Origin: Lojkania enalia
Taxonomy: Eukaryota; Ascomycota; Dothideomycetes; Pleosporales
Direction: 5' to 3'
Assembly (NCBI GenBank): GCA_010094045.1
Contig: ML986582.1
Location: forward strand, 372,001-436,000
Length of the DNA stretch: 64,000 nucleotides
Below, piece after piece: positions 1-10,880 of this stretch. The translations under genes were made by a program, and so were the position numbers. Under the pieces are notes generated by a model, which saw only the letters and a program-made list of their open reading frames with translations, did not search any database and had not been told where the DNA came from. The stretch's first letter is position 1. Every line of letters begins with the position of its first letter.

Positions 1-594
1 CTTAATGGTCAAAACATGAAGAAAGAATGATCACGCTTGCCCTTTCATGTTCAACTTCGGGAAGTTTTAACTTATATATTCGTTTCGTTGCAGATGCCAA
101 AACGGTCGTGACGCGCGCCATGACGCCCCCACTACCTCCAATTAGGCGCCTAGTGGTCGGCCGACCGTCGGTGATATTATGATCATTATCCTGCCCATGT
201 AATTCAGACTGAGAAGGGGATGTAGACAGGGGTAAGAGTTGGAATACCTTGATGGCATGTGTCGGGGCTGTGGACCTATTCTATCCCTAATCACCTGAAA
301 TATCGCTCGAAATGGATTAGCATCCGGTGATATGGGGTGTCAGGCACTTGATATCGCCAATTCGTTTCAACGCGAGATACTTTTAGATGACTACTAGATC
401 TGTGTCTGAAATTCGAAGACCACCAGTTTAGTGGACTAACCATTTAGGGATCTAGCGCCATCGGTGCTAAGCGGCTAAGGTGCGGCCGACCATTCATAAA
501 ATGTCATAGCTGACCCGCACCCCGACTATCACCGACGTCTTTGGTCTGATGATTTTATCTTGCCGCACTACCAAGTCACGTTAAAAAAAAAAAA
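1..594. other. 5' flank of the first regulator gene
   Basis: No gene is seen. The stretch is the upstream region of the tandem-zinc-cluster regulator. It contains two copies of CGGCCGACC (one inside a 12-bp palindrome) and ends in a run of 13 A's immediately before the ATG. Confidence 0.6.
155..171. promoter_or_regulatory. Palindromic CGG box upstream of Zn2Cys6 gene
   Basis: GGTCGGCCGACC is a perfect 12-bp palindrome at 155-166 followed directly by GTCGG. The 9-mer CGGCCGACC recurs at 483-491, closer to the start codon. Zn2Cys6 regulators as a family bind CGG triplets, often in inverted or everted pairs, so these are candidate binding sites, possibly for autoregulation. That role is inference from the motif and its position only. 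Confidence 0.35.
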
Positions 595-2553
595 ATGCAT
601 GTCCGCGAAATCAACACGTGTACCCGATGCCGCGAGTCGAAGCGTCAGTGCGATAAACTGAAGCCGTCTTGTACACGCTGCCTACATGCTGGAGTTGTGT
701 GTTCGTACAGCACTAAGGACGATAAATATAAGCCGCCGGAGAACGAAGACGATATCACGCTTGGAGTTCCGAATCTCTCATCCACCCCCGAGCTAGATGG
801 ACTCACAGCTCTAGCACTAGAAGCCCGTGGTCCTTCAGTTCCACAGGAAAAACCAGAGAGGATCATCAAGCGACGAGATCGTGCGAGCTTATCCTGTACT
901 CGGTGCCATCGACTCAAGATCAAATGTGATAAGAAGCAGCCATGCAGTCGTTGCCTCCGCTCTGGTCATGAAGGTACTTGCATTTATACACACAAGATTC
1001 AGAAGATAAATCAAACACTGAGTCCATCCTTGCCATGTATCTTGGCTGGAGAGGATCCAGAAAACGTTGTCGTTACCTGGTTTCTGAGACGCCGTGGTTT
1101 TAGTCATTGGAGGTCTCTATTACGGCGGGTATGTATATGAACGAAAAATATTAAATGGTCTAACTAACTCTTTGCACTTTAGATCGAATCTTTATCAGGA
1201 ATTGGTTCTCCTCCTTTCATCAAAGCTATCAGAGAGCATGGTGAGGGTGATTGCTCCGGCGATTTATTTTTGCCCGGCAATTTCCCATTTGGGGCTTCGG
1301 AGCGCATCAAATACTCTTCCCTTGATTTTGTCTCTTCACTCCTCCAGGCCTCACAACTCGAGTGTGAAAAATATATTCAAGCCTACCTCCAGATATATCA
1401 GGTGATGTACCCAATTGTAGATACTGATACCTTCCTCGACGAAGTGAAGCAATATTGGGCGTCTCCAAGTGGCGTTAACGTCTGCTGGATGGCTCAATTT
1501 CTTGTTGTCCTTGGGCTTGGTGCCTTTGCGACCTCCAGAGGTACAAATCCAGCCAAAGAATTCTTCTTTGCAGGGGAAGCATGTCTAGCTAAATCACCCT
1601 ATATGTTTCGGCCTACCATGGACAGCCTCCGCACCCTCTGCCTTATGGTCGTAGCTAAACAGGTTGCGAATGCAACGTGCTGGGCTTTGGACTCCTGTTG
1701 GAATGTCATGGGTATTGTAGTCCGCTTAGCGATGATGTTGTCACTGCATCATAACGGAACCCCAAACCACAATACACCTAACCCGACCAAGAAATGCAGA
1801 TTGCGACGCCGGCTCTGGACGCTCATCGTTTACCTTGACATCCAGCTTTCGCTCATCACTGGTCAGCTTTCACTTCTGCCGCAGAACGCCCTCCTAATCC
1901 AAAGTGACGACGACGAACCATCAAGCCCTTTTCTAACATTAGATGACTGCTGGCATACCATTCTTCCGGAAGCTTTCCCTATTATTTCTCACTTCCTTGC
2001 TCGAATTAATTACAGTACCGATGACATTGGTTACGACGAGGTGCTACAATACGACATAGAGATCCGACAACTTATGCGCCGCATTGCAGTCGTCGATGGA
2101 AACGACCTTTTACGACGTACACTAGACATCTTCTTCCGTAGAGTTCTAATGGTCCTTCACCGCCAGAAGGCTCTACATCCGGATGCCCCAACCTCGTTCC
2201 CAACATCTTACTGGTCTTCTCTCGAATGCTCATTAGCGCTGCTTGTGCATCACCAGAGCTTTACCGACCAAATTGGCCTCCAAAATAACAAGGATCTAGT
2301 TGGACGTCCATTTATGCTGGATTTCTTCGCCGCCGCATTGACTTCCTGTATTCACCTTATGCGGCAAGATGCGCCACTCGCTGCTACGCATTTGTCGGAA
2401 TGCATGATCCCACCCCGCCAAACTATCCTAGATACGCTGCTCTCGTGTCGAGATATATTTTCCAGAGAAGAGAGTCAGTCAGTCTGCATTCGTACCGGTT
2501 GTCGCCTTCTCAAGGCCGTTTTGGAAGTGGTCCCTGGGGCATCAGCTTCGTAG
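595..2553 (+). CDS. Zn2Cys6 transcription factor with two zinc clusters
   Basis: Predicted nuclear DNA-binding regulator of 634 aa in two exons: 595-1128 and 1183-2553. The 54-bp intron starts GTATGT, has a CTAAC-type branch site and ends TTTAG; phase 0 joins cleanly. Two complete zinc binuclear clusters are visible. The first has Cys 9, 12, 19, 26, 29, 36 (C-x2-C-x6-C-x6-C-x2-C-x6-C). The second has Cys 101, 104, 111, 117, 120, 129 (C-x2-C-x6-C-x5-C-x2-C-x8-C). A basic stretch (RIIKRRDR) precedes the second. The remainder looks like the alpha-helical fungal-specific transcription factor middle homology region, with a conserved-type RRRLWTLIVYLD segment. Most family members carry one cluster, so the duplication is unusual. 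The target pathway cannot be inferred. The next gene is more than 2 kb away. Confidence 0.85.
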
Positions 2554-2962
2554 AGATCACTAAAATCATTGTATTTAGTATGTTTGTGTGTTATACGTGC
2601 AATCGTATTATAGTAATGACTACGTCCAATGCATCCCGGCATTACATTAATTATGTTTAGTGACTTTGCGAAGTGGGTAGACAATGATTTATGGGTTTGC
2701 ACCTAGAACTATAATGATCTCTCTCCACGTGTATCCAAGTTGGACCCCACGCTTTTGGAATACCTAGAGCCTTTGTGCAATATAAATTTCCTGTAGTATA
2801 TATATCGTCAAGGCTTGGTGCGGATAAGTTGAGGCTAAACCAAAAAGGAGACTGTTTGAGGGACCGGGAATTTTAAGACTTAAATATCAAGAGGTTATAT
2901 AATTCAATAAAGCATAGAAATAGCCCTATCAAAGTTCTAGGAATATGAAGCATAAACTCCTA
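2554..2962. other. Intergenic, no gene seen
   Basis: AT-rich sequence between the regulator stop codon and the relic that follows. I see no coding or RNA feature. Confidence 0.5.
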
Positions 2963-3705
2963 TCAAATTTCTGGCATAATGACATCACCTTTGTACTCTC
3001 TGCCCATGCTAGGGCAAATCAAGATTTCTGCACATCCAACAAGAAAGAATCCGTCAAAGTCTCCACCCTTGAACACAAACGAACTCTTCATCTCCTACCA
3101 CCGTATCCCTAGCCTAGACTTATCTCCACGATGTACAACTGTGAATCGTTTACCGATTCCTCTACTCTCGATTTTCTCAACCATTGTCATGCTATCCATT
3201 ATGCGCCAATCCCAAGGATTACCCTGGACCTCTTCGCTGGTAAGAAACCAACGCCTTAGATGTATAGTTTCGGTCTCACCAACTGGGTCTCGAACTCCGT
3301 AATCGCCATACATAAATAGCAACAACTCATCATACTGTTTCTATCTAATATCCTCCGTGATCCTCAATTTTTTGGCGAAGCTGGGGGTATATATGATTTT
3401 CTTCTACTTCAGCTTAGAAGGCTGTTCCCGCTATGTGTCTAAGAAATTCCAGAAAATTAGACATGCTTTATAAGAACAAATTCAAAGTTTCTTCTCTTGT
3501 TGATCCAAGATTCTATAGTTGCTCGGATTGTAGGATCGTTAACTCTCTTCCCTTGGACCTTTTCAAGATGGAATTCTTCGGCCGTCTTGAAATTTCGTTG
3601 TCGGGATTCCTCTGCAGGTTGTTTTATAATGATATACGTATCTAGGAGGGGCTTGATATCGCGCCCATCGCACTGGGATGAGGTCGGCGTAATACAGTCG
3701 CCCAA
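2963..3705 (-). pseudogene. Decayed protein-coding gene, family unknown
   Basis: The minus strand keeps long coding-like stretches interrupted by stops. One begins near 3705 and contains IKPLLDTYIIIKQPAEESR. After a frame change, a second runs from about 3403 down to 2963, with in-frame TAG codons near 3343 and 3108 and readable segments on both sides such as MYGDYGVRDPVGE and FVFKGGDFDGFFLVGCAE. Because reading continues in the same frame across the stops, and TAG can arise from CAG by C-to-T change, RIP-type decay is a good explanation. I do not recognise the family. A multi-intron functional gene is possible but I found no splice pairs that remove the stops. Confidence 0.45.
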
Positions 3706-4977
3706 GAATGATATCCTAGATAAGGACGTTGAGGTGGCTCAAATTGAGGCCCCATTAACTATGTACAATGTGAGCGTGCTCAAGGGTCTAAGCAACAGAA
3801 AATCTAATCTGCCTGATTGCTAGGGATATTAGGACTGGACATGTGACCTAGATCTAATAGTACTTATCTACGATATGGAAAGAGTGACAGAACGCAATTC
3901 GTCAAAGCGGTAGCGTTGAGGTGGTGGGAGATGCAAACTTATTTTCTCGTCGTCTGTAGTCATAGGAACCAAAAATTCTTCCATGGAATAGCGTAAATAT
4001 GAATGCGCAGCCTTCGGAAGTTCTTAGTTCACCTTAGCTCAAATGCCAAGCCTCAATATATCATAGGGAAGCACCAGTGAATCTGATACGCTTGCAGGAC
4101 AATATGAAGCCTCTGCAATCGGTGGACTAACTTTTTTCCGACAGAAGTGGTTGGAAAGTATATAGGTTATCGTATATTAAGAATCGAGCATCCTAGTTCA
4201 GCTTCTCAAAAAATGGTGAGTTCTGGTATAGAATGATTGATTCACTCTTCGAGTTGCAGCCGACTGCTTCCTAATATTTCATCTCCGTGATGCAGGCTCA
4301 CTTCGATGCTTCACCGGATCGGTTTATAGCGCGCTGTCTATTCATCTTGTAGAGACGGGTACATTCACCGGTAAACCTACTACCTCTCCATCATCCCAGG
4401 TAGAGGACATTTCTCTCGTTGAGGTCCGTTCTAGTCAGTTGTGGTTAAGCACGTTGATTATATTTTACATTATAAAGACATTTTCTTCGTACAAATCTAT
4501 GGCATGAGTGACTTTGACAATTTAAGCATACTACAATCTTTTGTTAATAGGTGCAGAGTGCCACCCAAGTCAATTATCGGAAGGGATTCTAAAATCAATA
4601 AAATAGTTTAGCCGTTAAGCCTAATATCCTGAATCTCCGTTTTAACACTCTGTGTTCCATTTAACGCTACCTGTCCTTCAATTTTTCTAAGAAGCAAGGG
4701 GACTTTTCTTCATCTCCAATATGGTCTTCGCAATAGCATCCATCTTTACACTCCACGGCAGGGCCATGATCTGGGCTACAGGAGGTGGAACTGGAGTAAA
4801 GGGAATGAGTTGGACTGCGTGTTAGGTGAGAAACTTTCAATAGCAATCAATGCAGTCTACCTCCTTATCTGTCCTAATACTTTACATAGTATATTCATCA
4901 AAAAAATTACATCTACCAAAACTCTATCACACATATACAGGAAGTCAAGCCAGCCCAAGAAACAGGAACAGAAAATT
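3706..4977. other. Intergenic, AT-rich, no gene seen
   Basis: No reading frame of convincing length or composition. A short ATG-GTGAGT-like string near 4213 is followed by possible acceptor sites, but no downstream exon could be supported. Confidence 0.45.
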
Positions 4978-7133
4978 TCATACTCTCTCGTCACCATCAT
5001 TAGCGAGTGAGATCTTCATTCTCTCAGCTATCTTCACAATCCCGCCTTCATTTGATCGCAAAGTCATACGAATATTTTCTTCATGATTTTCGGTTTCGTC
5101 TCCTCTTCGAATATTACACTTTACCCAATCATCCCATGCAGGAAATGGCCCGACACTCGGCACAGGAATATTCTTCCGGCTTGCCCACCACTCAGCCCAC
5201 CCCAGCGTTATCAAGCAGGCTAGAAGAGCTGTCCCGCTCAAAATAATATACGCCCTTAATATATTCTTCCCAACTAGAAGCTGATACCTCCTCACAGCCT
5301 GTCTAACGTTTGTATCCGGAGGGGCTTTCCTCCGCAGCTCTTGCGCGAGCATTTTCAGATTCTCAACATCTGTTGTGCCGGTTTGCGGGCCGGAGCTTGA
5401 CGACGTCTCATTGAGATATATTGATAATTGACTGGAGAATAGCGATGGTTGACAATAGTATAGCATGATACCTAGGAGGCATTGCAGAGTATCCTGAGCT
5501 CTAGTCGCACTAGCGGGATTTTGGCTACTTAAGTCTGATATTGCTCTCAGATTTGCCCAGACCATGGCGGGATATATATATAGCGAGAACATGTTCGTCT
5601 CCTCTGGCTTCCGGAAGGCTTCGAGTATGTCAGTGACGCTCTCAAAGCTGGAAAATGCATATCGATAGCCGGCGAGCATCTCGGTGGCAGAGACCGGCGC
5701 ATCGATTGGCTCGCTGGTAAAAATATGAGAGAGAATGGTGCCATTTGTAATGCTATATGCTACGGTTCCGTCACGGAATAAAGTAGTAAGGGAGGTCGTC
5801 CAGCCTGGTGCGCTTGGCCAAGTCTTGTTTTGGATGCATTCAGACCGGGAAGAGACCGAGAGTGGGCAGTGTACAATACCTTTGAAATTAGTTGCCTCGA
5901 TATACAGTTGGGCGATTCCCCAGACTTACGAGCCTGAAGTGTATTCGGTGCCCCATTCTTCAAACACAAATGGAAGGCACCGACTGGAAACCCATAAACT
6001 CCACATTCAGTTTCTGCGTCAAAGTTCCAGACCTCGCCAGGCCCCGGACCTTCTGTAAAATCGAGGATGTAACCCTGCTGGTTTTCTGCCAGGATGATTT
6101 CAGACATAGCATTATCTTTGACCTCTTGTGTAGCTGCAAGTTCCAACCCGCCAGGCATATAATAAATTCGCTTGCAGTTCCGCGTGTTTGATTGACCTGG
6201 GATATGATTGCAGGGAATTACCCGGTCAGGGGTCGAAGTGATGTCGACTGTGCGATAGCGACTGGAGAGAAAGTTTGCCAAATCGGCTTGAGATACTTGG
6301 TTTGCAATTGACGAGACATTCTTGGCCAAAGAGGCGTTGAAAATTGACATACCCCAACCTAGGGAGGTAGGAGTGTCCTCAATGATATCATATACTACTT
6401 GCGTATCGACATCGCCTTAGTGGAACATCAGTCCGCTGGTTCTTGTTTTTCATTGACTCAAGGAATTAAGAGAAATCCCTAAATAGCTTATATAGACTCA
6501 ATCGAGAACGCAACGGCTCTGTAGAAATAGAAAAGAGCAATTACACATTAAGACATCGAATAAATATCACTCACTCATAATGAGTATATTAAGAATGGGT
6601 ACTAGCATGATAGCACCCAGTCTTAACCCAGCCCACCACCTAGTGGAGCCTCTCATTCCCATTCCTCTGCCGATTAATAATGTAAGCAACCCCATGGTAC
6701 CCGTACCGGCCTGCAGGCTCAGGTATTTGGACAGCTGCAAGCCTTCTGGTCGTGATATTAACGACCACAGCACCTTCTCGAATGTTGTAGCAATTGTGGC
6801 GGCGAGGAAGAACCCAGTAAGAATAGAGAGTATACTGAGTACGAAGATAGTGTTACTGCTAGAATTGTAAAGAAATTGAACCCGGGAGGTCATTTTTGCT
6901 TCTGAAGCGTAGACAGAAGTTAGAATTAAGAACCCAATAGTAAGAAGCGCTGATGTCCATGAAAGCCACGAAATCCGGGCTTTCACATGGTGTGTTGTCC
7001 TTTCGGCTTCTCTGGATGTATCGGGAATGAGACGTTGGTTGTGTGACATTTCTACATCTTGCGAGGTGATAAGAGGTATTTTAGCTCTAGGTAAATTCTT
7101 CCAGTAGAACATAGGATCAAATCGTCGGTTCAT
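4978..7133 (-). CDS. Multi-pass membrane protein, ascomycete hypothetical
   Basis: Predicted 648-aa integral membrane protein in three exons: 7133-6575, 6415-5930, 5879-4978. The introns are 159 and 50 bp, with GTGAGT and GTAAGT donors and TAAG/AAAG acceptors; phases 1 and 1 agree and the exon total is divisible by three. Hydrophobic segments lie at about residues 55-77, 95-120, 145-160 and 170-188, then a long extracytoplasmic-looking middle with many N-x-S/T sites (NASLAKNVSS, NGTILS), and a final membrane segment (YIILSGTALLACLITLGWAEW, about 560-580) with a charged tail. The layout resembles DUF3176-like ascomycete membrane proteins, but I cannot assign the family. The longer frame upstream starts with TTG, so the ATG at 7133 was chosen; a further ATG at 7049 (MSHNQRL) is an alternative. 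Function unknown. Confidence 0.65.
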
Positions 7134-8284
7134 GGGGAGTAGTTGGCAAATATTTCCGAGAATATCTCGCAAGCCGAAGGGAAACAGATTTGGCGAGATC
7201 CTAGCCGGAAAAATAGGTGCTCACGAAAGAGGGTGCTTATATGCAGCGAGCCGGTAGAATACCGCTATCAGATACCACAAGATCGCTAACACGATTAAAT
7301 ATATTTGTAGATTCGAGTAAGAAATGCAGCCGGCGTTGTGAAACTCGGACACGCATTTTGAACGACTGTCGAGCAGGCTGAAAGAAAGGCACCTGCAGAA
7401 TGCATGGTCCTACCCACCCAAATGACGATTTGAATGTGCCAGTATCAAGCCATAAGCCCGGGGTTGAGCTTCATCCAACATTTGATTTGCCAGTCATGCA
7501 TCGAGACTGCTCGCCAACGCCACTATCAACCGGGGGTATTTCCGAAAGTGAGAGCGTTAGCCACACCTACGAGGCAATATTTCGCGAAAAGGAGGCTTTA
7601 TTGTGAGGCTGTGGTGACAGAAAATGTTTGTAGAAAGCTGAAAGTAAAAGGTAGCACTGAAAGGGGCAACGCATCCTGATCCGGCTTCGCCAAGGAGACA
7701 CAGATTGGCGCGAGCTGAAACTCCATGAGCAACACTTTGGGAGTAAAAATAGAAAACCCAACCTTATTGGAAAGGTTCCCCCCACGTCTTATCCCCTCCA
7801 GAATCATTGTCGAATCAGTTTGGAACTTTTTATTTTCATGTGTCAAATGAATGAAGTTAACTCAAACGTTTTAGCCTTGCGTAGGTAAATGTTAAGTATG
7901 AGGAATTTCTATTACGTTCCTAGGTCATAGGAGATAACTGAGTTGTATACTTGTATATTCTAGCGTTCGTGATGTTAGCGTGCCCGTTCTAGTGCCGCAA
8001 ACTCGAAATTCTCCGATGACCGGTCAAAGTCCATCCGCATGATTAGCATACTGCAAAGACATGCATCGGAGAAAAACTTAAATTTTCGAGTTTCCGAAGA
8101 AAACATAATATCTTAAATAGATTTAGGAGAAGTATTTTAACTTTAAAAAGCTGTGAATTCATGATATAGGCGAGAAGAGAAAGATAGCTACAAGTATATA
8201 GAAGACGTAAGTCTAAATTATCAATCTAACATTCGTCAAATGCTAAGCACCGTCACCTCATGCATTCTAACTTATCAGTTTTTC
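7134..8284. other. Intergenic, no gene seen
   Basis: Short open frames only, on both strands and mutually overlapping. None has a recognisable motif or a plausible splice extension. Confidence 0.5.
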
Positions 8285-9565
8285 CTAAAGTCGTGCGCGC
8301 TCGCCGTCGAAGCTAGCAGCAACTTCCCTAAACCTTTGATAGGCATCTGCTTCTACATCGAAGTTCAAAAGCCAAGCCTCTCTCGTTAGGTGGATGGCTT
8401 CCGGATTCTCCGAAACTTTGTCCCAGTCAGCCTTGTGCCACTTTTCCCTGGTTTTCACACCAGTCGCTTGTGCTTTGTGCACCCTCTCATATCTGATTTT
8501 CTCATGAGCCCTCAGTGCAAGCGGTATGTTGCTCTTTCCCGCCAACTCCAAGCATGTCGCTAGTACTATACCATCCTCAATTGATTGACTCGCTCCCTGA
8601 ATTGATGTTGGTAGGAAAGGATGCGCTGCATCTCCAATAAGGACTATCTTTGCCTTGGGTGAGATAAATGTTGGTAGTGGATCTCGGAACACTAGTTTGT
8701 GATCGATGAGGCGCGCATTTTCCGGTGTCGCTTTGACTATCTCAGTGACGATCGGCGCCCACCCTTCCACGTATTTCAAACACTCTTCTTTTTTACCAGG
8801 GAATTGCCAGCTTTCTTCGATATTTCCATCGTCCACGTGCGTAAAGACCCAATTAAACTCCGATCCGTTCTTCAACGAACTCGCTAAGAAATGTAGATCG
8901 GGCCCTATCCATCCGGAATGCGTATCGCTTGCGACCAAGTGCTTCAACATCGGATGGTCCTTGATCGCCTCGCCCCTGAACCAACAACGGTACACAGCAT
9001 AACCCGAACTCTTCGGCTTATCATCATGGCCTAGCACTATCTTCCTTCCTCTGCTCCTGACACCCTCCGCCGCAATAACGACATCAGCAACCATCTTTTC
9101 TCCGTTAACCATTACGCCAGCCTTCTCGTCGTCCTCAAAATAATCCGTAACTCTTTGACTCAATCGGACTTCAATCCCTCTATCAAGTGCATGCTGATAG
9201 ATGATTGAATACAGCTCTCCTCTATGCCCATTGATCCTCGGCCCCCACTTCTTCTCCCCTAGAAAACTCTGCCGCGTAATGAAATCGCCTTTCCAGTGAT
9301 ACAGATCCAGCCAACTGGTTTGGCGCGCGACTTTCTGCATGGCCTCTATGACACCAGGCCATCGCTCAAAATGGCGTGCTCCATTCGGGTCAAATGAGAT
9401 GATGTCGCCGAACCGAGTTATTTCTTCAATCATCGCCGCTTTCTCGAGGATGATTGGTTTATGGCCCTTTCGGTCACATTCTATGGCTGCTGATATGCCC
9501 GCGAAGCCAGCACCGACGATAATAACTTCGATTCCTGTAGGAGGGCGACGTGGGAAATCTGCCAT
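8285..9565 (-). CDS. FAD-dependent monooxygenase, salicylate hydroxylase-like
   Basis: Intronless 426-aa class A flavoprotein monooxygenase, predicted to use FAD and NAD(P)H to hydroxylate an aromatic or similar substrate in the cytosol. The dinucleotide-binding motif GAGFAG is at residues 18-23 (VIIVGAGFAGISAAIE). The second FAD motif is GDAAHPFLPTSIQGASQSIEDG in the C-terminal half, written here in two parts: GDAAHPFLP then the alanine-glutamine-rich helix. The DG fingerprint reads AAEGVRSRGR, with Glu where Asp is usual. The length is normal for the family. The ATG gives MADFPRRPPTG. The neighbours are a transporter, a Zn2Cys6 regulator and an SDR on the same strand, compatible with a small catabolic or secondary-metabolic group. 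The substrate is not predictable from sequence alone. Confidence 0.85.
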   Translation of the reverse strand: MADFPRRPPTGIEVIIVGAGFAGISAAIECDRKGHKPIILEKAAMIEEITRFGDIISFDPNGARHFERWPGVIEAMQKVARQTSWLDLYHWKGDFITRQSFLGEKKWGPRINGHRGELYSIIYQHALDRGIEVRLSQRVTDYFEDDEKAGVMVNGEKMVADVVIAAEGVRSRGRKIVLGHDDKPKSSGYAVYRCWFRGEAIKDHPMLKHLVASDTHSGWIGPDLHFLASSLKNGSEFNWVFTHVDDGNIEESWQFPGKKEECLKYVEGWAPIVTEIVKATPENARLIDHKLVFRDPLPTFISPKAKIVLIGDAAHPFLPTSIQGASQSIEDGIVLATCLELAGKSNIPLALRAHEKIRYERVHKAQATGVKTREKWHKADWDKVSENPEAIHLTREAWLLNFDVEADAYQRFREVAASFDGERARL

Positions 9566-10880
9566 ATTGTGGGGTCCTGGTTGTCCTAGTCTACGGGTAT
9601 AGGTAACGACTTCAAAGTTTGTATATAAAAGAATCTATGTGGGATCTGTATGAGGCCACCTGCGCCGCAGTGGGGTTGGACACATCTCGGCAAAGGGTTC
9701 GCGGCTAAAACCCGATCCTTGTGGTCTTGGTATGCAGGGTGTCGTATAGGGGATTGTGGTGGAATGCCCCACATTCGCGACCTGAGCGCGGGAAATAGTA
9801 GATGTGCCATCAATATGAGGAGAAAAATAAGGTTGCAGGGCTGCCGTAACCTAGAGATACACCATCGAAGACTATTTGCGACCGAGGATAGTAGGCATGA
9901 TCACGTGATTCCAGCATTCACAAGAGAATTAGCGTCGTTTGCCAAAAATCAAGACTCTTCAGAATTCATTGCTTACCTTGAGAGTGTTTTTGCTTTAGCT
10001 CCCAAAAACCAAAAGGCCATATAGACTAACTATCTCTCTGTCCTGTTAGAAACTAACAAATGTAGAGAAGACAGGCATCCAAAAGTACAATTATAAGTGT
10101 ATTGCTTGCTTACCATCAAGAACAAGTTCATCATTTTATCAATATACACATCAGCCTGTCCATTTCCAGCAAGTACATGTATCTCATTGATTCGACACTA
10201 TCTCCCGGCCTTCTCCATTGCTATGGTTTTCTTTTCTCCACATTCCAACTCTTCCATGCACAACCCATTCCTTTAGCTAAGGCAAGGTAATCTGACAGAG
10301 TAAGGGATCGTCCCATGATACTTGAAAGATCCTTTGAGAAGATGGCATTTTCGCCCCGTGTGCTCTGCATTAAATTAAAATATTTTTTTTTTTTTTTTTT
10401 TTTCTTGCATAAAGGAGCTACGACAAATCGAATAATATTCCTAAAGAGGACCCATCTTCGTAGATTTACTCAATAATAATAGGTCCGTTATACAGTTAAC
10501 ATAGAAATTTGAATTGGCGTAGACTGGATCCAGGGAGGAGAGACTGTTGACCATGTGCACAAGACAACATTACCCCCCTACAGTTTGTAGAACCGACTAG
10601 GCAAAGGAAAAAAAAAAAAAAAACTCTCTGCAGTGTCTTAGTATAATATCAGGTAGTGCAATAATAAGCTGAGTAGCAGGAGAATAGAAAGACTAACTAC
10701 TATATTTCCTAGCTATATACGGAGCATGTTCAGAACTAGAGAGAAACCGATGTTCTACACTACCCTGGCATATTGAATTTGGAATTATAGTCAACAATTA
10801 CATATACTATATGAATATATGCCCCAAACTCGCGCTATACCATAAATACCAAATCCGGGGTAAATATGCCGTGACACGTT
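9566..10880. other. Intergenic with homopolymer runs
   Basis: No supported gene. It holds a 21-nt T run at 10383-10403 and a 16-nt A run at 10608-10623. A 124-codon open frame on the plus strand has no family signature and starts at the promoter side of the monooxygenase, so it is not called. Confidence 0.5.

Noticed and set aside
9650..10024. 124-codon plus-strand frame near the monooxygenase promoter
   Set aside because: No motif and no splice partners; AT-rich composition toward its end.
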